This document shows positions 7,984 through 16,131 of a stretch of DNA of 35,813 nt, in pieces (position 1 is the first letter of the stretch; every line of letters begins with the position of its first letter). Origin of the DNA: Streptomyces diastatochromogenes (GTDB lineage Bacteria; Actinomycetota; Actinomycetes; Streptomycetales; Streptomycetaceae). The stretch lies in the NCBI GenBank assembly GCA_001418405.1, contig LIQL01000243.1, forward strand, positions 1 through 35,813. Direction: 5' to 3'. Below the pieces are notes generated by a model. It saw only the letters and a list, made by a program, of their open reading frames with translations, did not search any database and was not told where the DNA came from. The translations under genes and the position numbers were made by a program.

Positions 7984-9468
7984 ATGACGCAGGGAGACGA
8001 GCACGTGGTGGCCACGGACCGGGGCCGGATCCGGGGCCGGGGCGAAGGGCCGGCGGTGGCCTACCGGGGGATCCCCTACGCGGCGTCCCCCGTCGGCGCC
8101 CTGCGGTTCGCCCCGCCGCAGCCCGCACCGCGGTGGTCGGGGATCCGCGACGCCGCGCGCACCGGACCCGCCGTGCCCCAGGGGCCGTCCCGGCTGGAAG
8201 CGGTGATGGGCCGCCGCACCCCGGACTGGGACGAGGACGGGTGCCTGACCCTGAACGTCTGGGCCCCGTCGCCGCGCGGCGCGCAGCCCGCGGGCCGCCC
8301 CGTCCTGCTCTGGTTCCACGGCGGCGGGTTCAGCAGCGGCTCGGCCGGCTGGGAGTGGTACGACGGCGCCCGGCTCGCCGCCCGCGGCGACCTGATCGTC
8401 GTCACCGCCAACTACCGCCTCGGGCCGCTCGGTTACCTCCGGCTCCCGGAGATCGGCGCGGACAACTCCGGCACCCAGGACCAGATCGCGGCGCTCGGCT
8501 GGGTCCGGGACAACATCGCCGCGTTCGGCGGCGACCCGGACGCGGTGACCGTCGGCGGCCAGTCCGCCGGTGCGCTCTCCGCCCTGGCGCTCGCCACCGA
8601 GCCGCGCACCGCCGGACTCGTCCACCGCGTCCTGCTGCAGAGCGGCCCCTGGGCCCTGCCACCGCAGGACCCGGAACTGGCCGCCGAACACGCCCTGGCG
8701 TACCTGCGCCTGCTGGAGCTGGCCGACGAGGCCGACCCCGGCCCGGCCCTGCGCGCCCTCCCCGTCGAGCGACTCCTCGCCGCCTACGGCACGTTGGCGG
8801 CACAGGTCGGCCGGGCCGGCGCCGTGGCCCCGGCGATGTACCCGGTACTGGGCGGCGCGGGCGCCACCCGTGCCTGGCGCGACGCCCTCGCCGCGGGTGC
8901 CCTGGACGGCAAGGACCTGTTGATCGGCACCGCCCGCGACGAGATGGCCGCCTTCATGGGACTCGATCCGAACGTGCGGTCCCTCAGCCGCGCCGACGCA
9001 CTGGCTCTCCTCGCCGACCAGGCGAGCGGCGCAGGGGAGGCCGAGCGTCGCTACCAGCAGTACGCCAGGCAGCTCCCCGGCGCCACACCGGGCCGGGTCG
9101 CCATCGCCGCCAAGACCGACGCGGAGTTCCGCAACGGCGCACTGGAGATCGCCGAGCACCACGCCACCGCGGGCAACCGCACCTACGTCTACCAGTTCGA
9201 CTACGCCGCGCCCGGTGCCGACAACCCGCTCGGCGCCTGTCACTGCAGCGAACTGCCCTTCCTCTTCGGCACGTTCGACGACTATCCCGACAGTCCCATG
9301 CTGGGCCGTCCGGACGCCGCCGCCCGCGCGCTGGGCGACGCCTTCGCCGACGCCGTCACCACCTTCGTCACCAGCGGCACCCCGCACGGCATCCCCTCCT
9401 ACGCCCCCGCAGCCCCGGACCGGATCCGCCACTTCGCCCCGGCCGCCGACGGGCCCGCCGAACCCTGA
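7984..9468 (+). CDS. Type-B carboxylesterase
   Basis: This 494-residue protein belongs to the carboxylesterase type-B family (alpha/beta-hydrolase, normally 480-540 residues). It has VAYRGIPYAASPVGALRF near the N-terminus, EDGCLTLNVWAP, the oxyanion motif WFHGGGFSSGS, and the nucleophile motif VGGQSAGAL (about residue 195). The late HCSELPFLFG segment carries the catalytic His. It hydrolyses carboxylic esters such as p-nitrobenzyl or drug-like esters; the natural substrate is unknown. There is no signal peptide, so it is cytoplasmic. ATG 7984 has AAGG 8 bases upstream; the frame extends to 7948 without better support. It follows the truncated hydrolase directly. Confidence 0.92.
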   Translation: MTQGDEHVVATDRGRIRGRGEGPAVAYRGIPYAASPVGALRFAPPQPAPRWSGIRDAARTGPAVPQGPSRLEAVMGRRTPDWDEDGCLTLNVWAPSPRGAQPAGRPVLLWFHGGGFSSGSAGWEWYDGARLAARGDLIVVTANYRLGPLGYLRLPEIGADNSGTQDQIAALGWVRDNIAAFGGDPDAVTVGGQSAGALSALALATEPRTAGLVHRVLLQSGPWALPPQDPELAAEHALAYLRLLELADEADPGPALRALPVERLLAAYGTLAAQVGRAGAVAPAMYPVLGGAGATRAWRDALAAGALDGKDLLIGTARDEMAAFMGLDPNVRSLSRADALALLADQASGAGEAERRYQQYARQLPGATPGRVAIAAKTDAEFRNGALEIAEHHATAGNRTYVYQFDYAAPGADNPLGACHCSELPFLFGTFDDYPDSPMLGRPDAAARALGDAFADAVTTFVTSGTPHGIPSYAPAAPDRIRHFAPAADGPAEP

Positions 9469-9503
9469 GGGCGCCCCCGAACCGCCGCGCCGGACCGCCC
9501 CGG

Positions 9504-9965
9504 TCATCGACCGGCCAGGCCGGCCGTGGCGGCCCGCCGTATGAGCACCAACTGCTGCGCCAGCAGGACCACGCCGAAGTAGACCAGCACGGTGACCGCG
9601 CCCAGTCCGGCCGCCACCCCGGTGTCGATCAGGAAGTGCTGCCCCAGCCCGACGACCCACAGCGCCGCGGTCAGCGGCGTGCCCCGCCGCACGATCCGGT
9701 CGCCGCGCACCGACAGCCGCACGGTGAACGCCCGTACCGCCGCCAACAACACCCCCACGGCCAGGCTCGCGACGACCAGCGCCCCGTCCCTCCAGGACAG
9801 CGGATGCGCCGTGACGTACCAACCGGTCTGCACCGCGCCGAGGGCGAGCAGCACCAGGCCGACCGGAGACCGCTCCCGCAACGGCCGCTCCACGAGTTGG
9901 CGGGCGACCAACCACAGCAGTACGACGGCGGTGACGGCGAGGTTGGCGGTGGTGGGATCGCTCAT
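9504..9965 (-). CDS. Small four-helix membrane protein (CcdC/DUF1453-like)
   Basis: This 153-residue protein has four to five hydrophobic helices (about residues 7-22, 35-48, 62-78, 100-118, 122-140), separated by short Arg-rich loops including VARQLVERPLRERSPVG. The layout matches the CcdC/DUF1453-type membrane proteins that often lie next to actinobacterial two-component genes. It starts at ATG 9965; GGAAGG lies 10 bases upstream. It is divergent from the histidine kinase gene across a 167-base gap and could belong to the regulon of that system. Its biochemical role is unknown. The 3' end converges on the esterase gene 35 bases away. Confidence 0.7.
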   Translation of the reverse strand: MSDPTTANLAVTAVVLLWLVARQLVERPLRERSPVGLVLLALGAVQTGWYVTAHPLSWRDGALVVASLAVGVLLAAVRAFTVRLSVRGDRIVRRGTPLTAALWVVGLGQHFLIDTGVAAGLGAVTVLVYFGVVLLAQQLVLIRRAATAGLAGR

Positions 9966-10132
9966 GGCTCCGGGGCCTTCCGTGCGAGGAGGTGTGCGGA
10001 CGGCGGTGTGCCGGCACCTCCCACCGTGCGGTCCGGACCCCCGCCCGCGGATCGGCCACCGGGGTGGAGAAAAGGGTGGAGATCACGCCGGCCCGGTGCG
10101 GCCCGCCGGACGGATGGCGGCAGGATGGACCC

Positions 10133-11293
10133 GTGCGGAACGACAGCGACGCGGCCGGTCGGCCGGTAGGCGGCTTCCGGGACGGCCTCGACGGTGCCCG
10201 CCTCCGCCGGCTCGCCCTGAACGCCCTGGCCATCGGCCTGGCGTTGACCTTCCACGCCTTCACGGCCCACCCGCCGTGGCACACCGCGCTGTTCGGCTCG
10301 CTCCTCGGGGTGTGGGCGCTCACCGCGGCCCTGCGGCACGTGCTGGCACGTCCCTGGCCGGAGGTGGCGTGGAGCGTGTTGCTGATCGGCGGTGCGACGT
10401 GCGCCGGGCTCAGCCCCACCGACCCGTCCGCCCCGGCCTTCGTGGGGGCGGCCGGACTGTTCCTGCTGATCTCGGCGGTCGAAACGCCCGCGCTGTGGAT
10501 CAGCGGTGCCCTCGCGGGCGGTGTCGCCGGGTTCGTCCTCGCCCACGCCGCCACCGGGGGAGAACCCCGGGTCGCCGTCTCGGTGTTCATCTCCGGTGTG
10601 ACCGGCGGCAGCTTCGGCTTCCTGGCCCGGATGAACGGCCTGGACCGGCGCAGTGAACGCAGCACCGCCGAGCGCCGTGCGGAGCACGCGGTGCAGGAGG
10701 AACGCGCCAGGATCGCCCGGGACATCCACGACGTCCTGGCCCACTCGCTGGGCGGCCTGGTGATCCAACTCGACGCGCTGGAGGCGGTCTCGGTGGCCCG
10801 CGGGGCCGATGACGACGTGGTGACGCGGGTCCGCGGCGCACGCGCCATGGCGGCGGACGGCCTGGTGGCCGCCAGACGGGCCGTGGACGCCCTGCGCAGA
10901 CTCCCCGCAGACGTCGACGCGGCGCTCGGCGACATCGTGGCCGGCGTCCGCGCGTCGGGGATGACGGTGGACGTCGACGTCCGGGGCGAGGCGGCACGGG
11001 TGCCGGTCCCGGTGGCGGAGGTGATCGCCTCGGTGACCGTCGAGGCGCTGACCAACGCGCGCAAGCACGCCCCGGGCGCCCCCGTCGCGGTCGTCGTGAC
11101 GGCGGGTCGGGACACCGTCCTGCTCCGCGTCACCAACCGCCTGCTCCCGCGGGCCCGGCAGCCGGCCCCCGACGCCTCGGGCGGCCACGGCGTGCCCGGC
11201 ATGCGGGAGCGCGCGGAGCTCGTCGGTGGCAGACTGACCGCCGGTCCAGCGCAGGGGGAGTGGAGCGTGGAATGCCGGGTGCCCTATGAGTGA
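10133..11293 (+). CDS. NarL/DesK-type sensor histidine kinase
   Basis: This 386-residue kinase has four to six membrane helices (about 26-165). A HisKA_3 dimerisation domain follows with the phospho-acceptor in RARIARDIHDVLAHSLGG (His199). The C-terminal HATPase has the N-box ALTNARKHAPGA and G-box GHGVPGMRERAELVGGRL. It should autophosphorylate and pass the phosphate to the regulator encoded next. With no extracytoplasmic sensor domain, the signal is probably sensed within the membrane. GTG 10133 is chosen because AGGA lies 7 bases upstream; the longer open frame upstream has no coding character. The stop overlaps the next start by 8 bases, which indicates translational coupling. The stimulus is unknown. 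Confidence 0.9.
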   Translation: MRNDSDAAGRPVGGFRDGLDGARLRRLALNALAIGLALTFHAFTAHPPWHTALFGSLLGVWALTAALRHVLARPWPEVAWSVLLIGGATCAGLSPTDPSAPAFVGAAGLFLLISAVETPALWISGALAGGVAGFVLAHAATGGEPRVAVSVFISGVTGGSFGFLARMNGLDRRSERSTAERRAEHAVQEERARIARDIHDVLAHSLGGLVIQLDALEAVSVARGADDDVVTRVRGARAMAADGLVAARRAVDALRRLPADVDAALGDIVAGVRASGMTVDVDVRGEAARVPVPVAEVIASVTVEALTNARKHAPGAPVAVVVTAGRDTVLLRVTNRLLPRARQPAPDASGGHGVPGMRERAELVGGRLTAGPAQGEWSVECRVPYE

Positions 11294-11942
11294 CCGGCCG
11301 GTCCGCGTGCTCGTCGCCGACGACCAGGCCGCGGTGCGCGACGGGTTGGTGACCATCCTTGAGCACGAGCCCGACGTCGAGGTGGTCGGCTCCGCCGCGG
11401 ACGGCGCCACCGCCGTCGCCCTCGCACGACGCCTGTCCCCGGCCGTGGTGCTGATGGACCTGCGGATGCCCGGGGTCGACGGCATCGCCGCCACCCGCGC
11501 CCTCACCGCACTGGACCCGCCGCCGGCGGTGCTGGTGCTGACCACCTACGCCGACGACGCCTCCGTCGTCGGTGCGCTCAAGGCGGGCGCCGCCGGCTAC
11601 CTCACCAAGAGTGCCGGCCGGGCGCAGATCGTCTCCGCCCTCACCGCGACCGCCGACGGGCACCGCACGTTCGCCCCGGAGATCGCCTCGGTCATGGTGC
11701 GCGGCCTGACGCACCGCACCGCCCTGGAACGGATCGCGGCCGCACACGCCCTGACGGTGCAGGAGACCCGGGTCCTGGAACTGCTCGGCGAACGACGCAC
11801 CAACCGCGCCATCGCCGAGGCCCTCTACGTCTCCGTCGCCACCGTCAAGACCCATGTCAACAACCTCTTCGGCAAGCTCCGGGTCGGCAATCGGGCGGAG
11901 GCCGCGGCCCTGGTCGAGCGGGTCCGAGACCAGGGCCTCTGA
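11286..11942 (+). CDS. LuxR/NarL-family response regulator
   Basis: This 218-residue regulator has a receiver domain (1-120) with the acidic pair ADD (11-13), phospho-acceptor Asp58 in VVLMDLRMPG, the switch Thr in LVLTTYADD and the conserved Lys in GYLTKSAG. A LuxR-type helix-turn-helix occupies about 150-215 (LTVQETRVLELLGERRTNRAIAEALYVSVATVKTHVNNLFGKL, quoted here by landmarks TVQE, NRAIA and VKTHV). It is the cognate partner of the upstream kinase, with which it overlaps by 8 bases. Likely targets include the divergent membrane protein gene and its own operon, an inference from position. It converges on the P450 gene, whose stop is only 7 bases away. Confidence 0.93.
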   Translation: MSDRPVRVLVADDQAAVRDGLVTILEHEPDVEVVGSAADGATAVALARRLSPAVVLMDLRMPGVDGIAATRALTALDPPPAVLVLTTYADDASVVGALKAGAAGYLTKSAGRAQIVSALTATADGHRTFAPEIASVMVRGLTHRTALERIAAAHALTVQETRVLELLGERRTNRAIAEALYVSVATVKTHVNNLFGKLRVGNRAEAAALVERVRDQGL

Positions 11943-11949
11943 CCCGGCG

Positions 11950-13221
11950 TCACCCAGCCGGCGCCGACACCGCCACCGGAAGCCGCCGCAGCGCATGCGA
12001 CCGGAACGACTGCCGCCACTCCAACTCCCCGTCAGGCAAGGCGAGCCGGAGGCCGGGGAACCGGTCGAGCAGTGTGCCCAGCGCGACTCCGATCTCCATC
12101 CGGGCCAGTGACGCCCCCAGGCAGTAGTGCAGGCCGTGCCCGAGGGCGAGGTGGGACTTGTCGGCCCGGTGGATGTCGAAGAGCTCCGGCTCGGGATAGC
12201 GGTCCGGATCGCGGTGTGCCGAGGCCAGTCCCAGCAGTACGGTGTCCCCGGCCGGGATCCGGACACCGGCGATCTCGACGGACGTGGTGGGGAACCGCCG
12301 GATGGCCATCTGGTTCGGGTGGGCGTGGCGCAGCAACTCCTCGACGGCGTCCGGCATCAGTTCCGGCCGGCTGCGGAGCGCCGCGAGGTGCTCGGGGTGG
12401 CGCAGCAGGGTGAGCACCCCACCGCTGATGAGGTGCTGGACGTTCTCGGTGCCGGCCATCAGCAACAAGAAGGCCAGCGACACCAGTTCGTCCTCGCTCA
12501 GCCGGTCGTCGGCGTCGCGCGCGGCGATCAGTGAGGACAGCAGGTCGTCTCCGGGAGCGGCCCGGCGGGCGCGGATCAGCTCCAGCAGGTAGCGGTGGAT
12601 GTGCTCGATCGCCTCGGCGGTGTCGCCGGGGCGCGCGGGCGCGTGCATGGCGGCGACCCAGCGGGAGAACGCCCTGCCGTCGGCCTCGGGAACGTCGAGG
12701 AGGTGGCCGATGACGACCAGCGGCAGGGGGTTGGCGAACTCCGCGAGGAGATCGGCCGTCCCGTGTTCCGCGAGGCGCTCGGCCAGGCGGTCGGCGTAGT
12801 GCGCGGCCGCCGTCCCGACGCGGTCGCGGAGCCGCTCGACGTGCCGGGGCGTGAACCCTCGGGAGACCAGCCGCCGCAGCCGGAGGTGGTCGTCCGGGTC
12901 GATGTTGAGGAGGTTGGCGTCCAGGGCGGGCGGCAGGGAGAAACCCTGGTAGCCGTTGCGGGAATGTGCCTTGTTCACCGACAGGCGCGGGTCGGTGAAG
13001 GCGGCCCGGACGTGTTCCTCCCGGGTGACGAGCCAGGCGTGCGACCCGTCGGGCAGGACCACCTTCAGGACCGGGCCTAACGTCCGGAGCCGGGCGTAGA
13101 CCGGGTACGGATCGCGGAAGAACCCGGCGTCGAAGGGCCGGTGGACGTCCGCGGCGGATGCGGGGTCGGGGCGTCCGGGGGCTGCGCTTCGCGGGGTCAG
13201 CTCGGTCGCGGGTCGGTTCAT
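11950..13221 (-). CDS. Cytochrome P450 with atypical I-helix (AGTEN)
   Basis: This 423-residue soluble bacterial P450 resembles CYP107-type enzymes. The heme-binding loop LGHGLHYCLG places the axial ligand at Cys367. The K-helix ExxR is EELLR, with Glu295 and Arg298. The I-helix reads MAGTENVQHLI: the residue normally Thr in the A-G-x-E/D-T pair, which relays protons for O-O bond cleavage, is Asn260. Substitution here occurs in some macrolide P450s that use a substrate hydroxyl instead. It needs ferredoxin and ferredoxin reductase, neither of which is in the window. ATG 13221 follows GGAG by 9 bases; a 22-bp palindrome lies just upstream. The substrate is unknown. Confidence 0.9.
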   Translation of the reverse strand: MNRPATELTPRSAAPGRPDPASAADVHRPFDAGFFRDPYPVYARLRTLGPVLKVVLPDGSHAWLVTREEHVRAAFTDPRLSVNKAHSRNGYQGFSLPPALDANLLNIDPDDHLRLRRLVSRGFTPRHVERLRDRVGTAAAHYADRLAERLAEHGTADLLAEFANPLPLVVIGHLLDVPEADGRAFSRWVAAMHAPARPGDTAEAIEHIHRYLLELIRARRAAPGDDLLSSLIAARDADDRLSEDELVSLAFLLLMAGTENVQHLISGGVLTLLRHPEHLAALRSRPELMPDAVEELLRHAHPNQMAIRRFPTTSVEIAGVRIPAGDTVLLGLASAHRDPDRYPEPELFDIHRADKSHLALGHGLHYCLGASLARMEIGVALGTLLDRFPGLRLALPDGELEWRQSFRSHALRRLPVAVSAPAG

Positions 13222-13254
13222 GGTGACGGGCTCCGGGGTCTGTGGGGCGGTGGT

Positions 13255-13276
13255 CGACGGGTCGGCCGACCCGTCG
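13255..13276. promoter_or_regulatory. 22-bp perfect palindrome in the P450 upstream region
   Basis: The half-site CGACGGGTCGG at 13255-13265 is followed directly by its exact reverse complement to 13276. It lies 34 bases upstream of the P450 ATG, near the expected promoter or 5' UTR. It could be the operator of a dimeric repressor or a strong hairpin. The divergent small membrane protein gene starts 223 bases away. Confidence 0.45.
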
Positions 13277-13499
13277 GCGTGCGAGCGGTCGGCGTGGTCT
13301 TGGCCGGGTGCCGGAAAAGGGCTGACGGCGATGATCGCAGAAGGCAACCCGCGGGCCGCCGCCTGCGTCTCCTCCTTGAGGCCCGCCGCGCCCGGCTGCC
13401 ACCCAGTGACGGCCGACCGACGCACCGTCAACGGGCCGACCCTCCCCGAGCGGCGGGACCGCAGGAACCGCCGCGCGCGACGAAGACGAAGGAGAGTAC

Positions 13500-13757
13500 G
13501 TGACCGACAAGCAGTCCGACGCCCAGGAACAGGCGCCGGTGGAGGACGTCCCGTGGTGGGCGACGCTGGGTCCGATAGGTGGCGGGGTGCTGATCCTGCT
13601 CGGACTGGGGCTCGGGGCGTTCGTCCTGCTCCGCGACTCCGACGGGTCGGACAGCTGGGCGCACCTCTACGGGGCCGCCAAGGTCGTGGCCTTCGGCTGC
13701 GTGGCCGGCGGCACGGCGCTGCTCGCGCGCCGGCGCCGCCGCAACGAGGTCGAGTAG
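13500..13757 (+). CDS. Small two-helix membrane protein
   Basis: This 85-residue hypothetical protein has an acidic N-terminus (about 1-20) and two hydrophobic helices (about 24-43 and 57-74). It ends in an Arg cluster (RRRRR), which suggests both termini face the cytoplasm. It starts at GTG 13500 with AAGGAG five bases upstream, a strong ribosome-binding site. It is divergent from the P450 and 131 bases upstream of the acyl-CoA dehydrogenase on the same strand, so it could share that transcript. No family was recognised. The good SD and codon bias make it very likely real. Confidence 0.7.
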   Translation: MTDKQSDAQEQAPVEDVPWWATLGPIGGGVLILLGLGLGAFVLLRDSDGSDSWAHLYGAAKVVAFGCVAGGTALLARRRRRNEVE

Positions 13758-13888
13758 GCGCGGGCTCGACGCGGTGGCCCGGAACCGGTACACCGGCCGG
13801 TGCCAGGTCACTACGAGGAGGGACCTGCGGGCCGCCGCGACCGTTGAACGGTCCGGGGACCCCGCACCCACCGAAGGAGCGTCACCGC

Positions 13889-15067
13889 ATGAGCACCCTC
13901 GACATCCTCTCCGCGGACGAGCGCCTGATCGTCGGCACCGTACGCGACTTCGTCGACGACCACGTCCGGCCGGTCGTCCGGGAGCTGGAACACGCCGACA
14001 CCTACCCGGGCGCGCTGATCGAGCTGATGAAGCAGCTCGGCGTCTTCGGGCTGGCGGTCCCCGAGGCATACGGCGGCACGCCGGTCTCCACCCCGTGCTT
14101 CGTCCTGCTCACCGAGGAACTCGCCCGCGGCTGGATGAGCCTGGCCGGCGCGATGGGCGGGCACACCGTGGTCGCCAAACTGCTCGTGCACTTCGGCACG
14201 GAGGAGCAGAAGCGGCGCTACCTGCCGCGGATGGCCACCGGCGAGGTCCGTGCCACCATGGCGCTGACCGAACCGAACGGCGGCTCCGACCTCCAGGCGC
14301 TGCGCACCGTCGCCCGCGCCGACCGCAGCGGCGGCGCCGACCAGTACGTCGTCAACGGCACCAAGACCTGGATCACCAACTCCCGCCACTCCCAACTGAT
14401 CGCGCTCCTGTGCAAGACCGACCCGGCCGCCACCCCGCCCCACCGCGGCATCTCCGTCCTCCTCGTCGAGCACGGCCCCGGTCTGACGGTCTCCCGCGAC
14501 CTGCCCACACTCGGATACAAGGGCGTGGAGAGCTGCGAGCTGGTCTTCGAGGACTACCGGGCGCCGGCCGACGCCCTGCTCGGCGGCGTCGAGGGCAAGG
14601 GGTTCGGGCAGATGATGAAGGGCCTGGAGACCGGCCGGCTCCAGGTCGCGGCCCGGGCACTCGGCGTCGGGCGCGCGGCGCTGGCGGACGCGCTCGCCTA
14701 CGCCCAGCAGCGCGAGGCGTTCGACAAGCCGATCTGGCAACACCAGTCGATCGCCAACTACCTCGCGGACATGGCCACCTCCCTCACCGCCGCGCGACAC
14801 CTCACCCTCCACGCGGCGCGGGAAGCGGACGCCGGGCACCGGGTGGACATGGAGGCCGGCATGGCCAAGCTCTTCGCCTCTGAAACGGCCCTGCAGATCG
14901 CGATCAACGCCGTCCGCATCCACGGCGGTTACGGCTACTCCACCGAATTCGACGTCGAACGCTACTTCCGCGACGCACCGTTGATGATCGTCGGCGAGGG
15001 CACCAACGAGATCCAACGCCAGGTGATCGCACGTGAGTTGGTCCGACGCGGCGGGCTCGACGGCTGA
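13889..15067 (+). CDS. Acyl-CoA dehydrogenase
   Basis: This 392-residue flavoenzyme oxidises acyl-CoA thioesters to trans-2-enoyl-CoA and passes electrons to ETF. The length is typical. It has the family FAD/substrate segments MALTEPNGGSDL and TKTWITNSRHSQ, and the C-terminal helical part HGGYGYSTEFDVERYFRDA. The catalytic Glu is in the GEGTNEIQ motif near residue 370. ATG 13889 is preceded by GAAGGAG with about 9 bases of spacing. A hairpin (15088-15114) follows, so the SDR gene downstream is probably a separate transcript. The chain-length or branched-chain preference cannot be read from the sequence. Confidence 0.95.
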   Translation: MSTLDILSADERLIVGTVRDFVDDHVRPVVRELEHADTYPGALIELMKQLGVFGLAVPEAYGGTPVSTPCFVLLTEELARGWMSLAGAMGGHTVVAKLLVHFGTEEQKRRYLPRMATGEVRATMALTEPNGGSDLQALRTVARADRSGGADQYVVNGTKTWITNSRHSQLIALLCKTDPAATPPHRGISVLLVEHGPGLTVSRDLPTLGYKGVESCELVFEDYRAPADALLGGVEGKGFGQMMKGLETGRLQVAARALGVGRAALADALAYAQQREAFDKPIWQHQSIANYLADMATSLTAARHLTLHAAREADAGHRVDMEAGMAKLFASETALQIAINAVRIHGGYGYSTEFDVERYFRDAPLMIVGEGTNEIQRQVIARELVRRGGLDG

Positions 15068-15087
15068 CCGCCCCGACGGCGAGATCC

Positions 15088-15114
15088 GGCCGGCGCGAGA
15101 CGCCGGTGCCGGCC
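15088..15114 (+). terminator. Terminator hairpin after the acyl-CoA dehydrogenase
   Basis: GGCCGGC (15088-15094) and GCCGGCC (15108-15114) form a perfect 7-bp stem with a 13-base loop, 20 bases after the stop at 15067. It precedes the start of the SDR gene, so it separates the two genes. There is no U-tract. Confidence 0.5.
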
Positions 15115-15141
15115 GCCGACCCCGCTGACATGATCGGCGCC

Positions 15142-15726
15142 ATGAAGGTACTCGTCATCGGGGCGACGGGAACGATCGGCAGCGCCGTCGCCCAGGCACT
15201 GGAAGCTTCGCACGAGGTGGTCCGGGCGTCCCGCCGCGGACCGTTGCGCACCGACCTGGAGGACCCGTCCTCGCTGGACGCGCTCCTCGACGGCGTCCCG
15301 GACCTCGACGCGGTGGTCTGCTGCGCCGCCGGCGGCCCGTTGGTGGACTTGGCGACGGTGACGGACGACGCGTTCGCCGACGGCCTCCAGGGCAAGCTGC
15401 TGGGCCAGGTGGCGCTGGCCCGGCGGGCCGTGCGCCACCTACGGGACGGCGGTTCGATCACCCTGACCGGAGGCACCTTCGCCGCGCCCCTGGCCGGCGG
15501 ATCGCTGGGCGCCCTGGTCAACTCCGGCCTGGCCGGCTTCGTCCGCAACGCCGCCGGCGAACTGCCCCGACGCCTGCGCATCAATCTCGTCAGCCCCGGC
15601 TGGATCAAGGAGACCCTGGAGGGCATGGGCGCGGACGGCGCCGCAGGCACCCCGGTGGCCGAGGTCGCCCGCGCCTACGTCGACGTCGTGGAGGGCACGA
15701 TGCGCGGACAGGTCGTCCGGCCGTGA
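15142..15726 (+). CDS. Short-chain dehydrogenase/reductase lacking the YxxxK motif
   Basis: This 194-residue Rossmann-fold protein starts with the dinucleotide-binding motif VIGATGTIGSAVA (about 5-17). An Arg pair after beta2 (RASRRG) suggests a preference for NADP(H). It has CCAAGG, equivalent to the NNAG element, and INLVSPGWI near residue 155. At the place of the catalytic Tyr-x3-Lys the sequence reads GGSLGALVNSGLAGFVRNAA, so both residues are missing. Similar short atypical SDRs are known in actinomycetes, with uncertain catalysis. The start is ambiguous: ATG 15142 and in-frame ATG 15130 both lack an SD, and CATGAT (15129-15134) could be a -10 for a leaderless message at 15142. Confidence 0.8.
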   Translation: MKVLVIGATGTIGSAVAQALEASHEVVRASRRGPLRTDLEDPSSLDALLDGVPDLDAVVCCAAGGPLVDLATVTDDAFADGLQGKLLGQVALARRAVRHLRDGGSITLTGGTFAAPLAGGSLGALVNSGLAGFVRNAAGELPRRLRINLVSPGWIKETLEGMGADGAAGTPVAEVARAYVDVVEGTMRGQVVRP

Positions 15727-16131
15727 GCCGACCCCTGCCCGCGGACCGCGCGCCGCACCGGCCGGCTCGCCGAGCAGCGGACCGACCGGCCCACCGGCGG
15801 TGACGGCCGGGCGCGGGCTCGACGCTGCCCGCCCGAAGGCCGCCGCGGCGGGAGCCGGCAGCGCGCCGCAAAGGGGAGCCGGTCGACCGGACCGACTCGA
15901 CCGAACTCCCGGACACCGCAGCTGACTTCACGTCCAAGGATGTCCGGGAATCCCCCTTCGCGACGGGGCCTCGGCAGGGCATCATGCCTGCGATTTGCCC
16001 CATGGCATCAGCCGAGGCGTCCGGAGGGCCGCATGGTCCGGCCCTCCGGGAGCCGCCGCGGGCGAGACGTGCGCGAAAGCCGCGTCCCGACCGTTCGCCG
16101 ATGCCGACCACCCCCCACGGAAGGCCATGTC
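15727..16131. other. Intergenic region upstream of the M14 carboxypeptidase
   Basis: This 405-base gap contains no convincing gene. A 10-bp perfect hairpin at 16021-16049 and a smaller dyad (ATGCC/GGCAT between about 15985 and 16009) are the visible structures. The less GC-rich part from about 15925 to 16015 is the likely promoter area for the carboxypeptidase gene. Confidence 0.4.
16021..16049 (+). promoter_or_regulatory. 10-bp perfect hairpin in the carboxypeptidase leader
   Basis: CCGGAGGGCC (16021-16030) and GGCCCTCCGG (16040-16049) form a perfect stem with a 9-base loop. It ends 82 bases before ATG 16132. It could be an attenuator or 5' UTR stabiliser of the peptidase mRNA, or a distant terminator of the SDR gene (295 bases downstream of that stop). 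Confidence 0.4.

Noticed and set aside
7132..11202. Very long open frames opposite or out of frame with known genes (for example minus 7132-11202 and plus 7149-10169)
   Set aside because: They lie over well-supported genes on other frames, have Arg/Pro/Gly-rich low-complexity translations without domains, and arise from high-GC codon bias.
11950..15726. Idea that the P450, acyl-CoA dehydrogenase and SDR form a biosynthetic gene cluster
   Set aside because: Strands diverge, a terminator separates the dehydrogenase and SDR, and no core synthase, carrier protein or peptide precursor is present.
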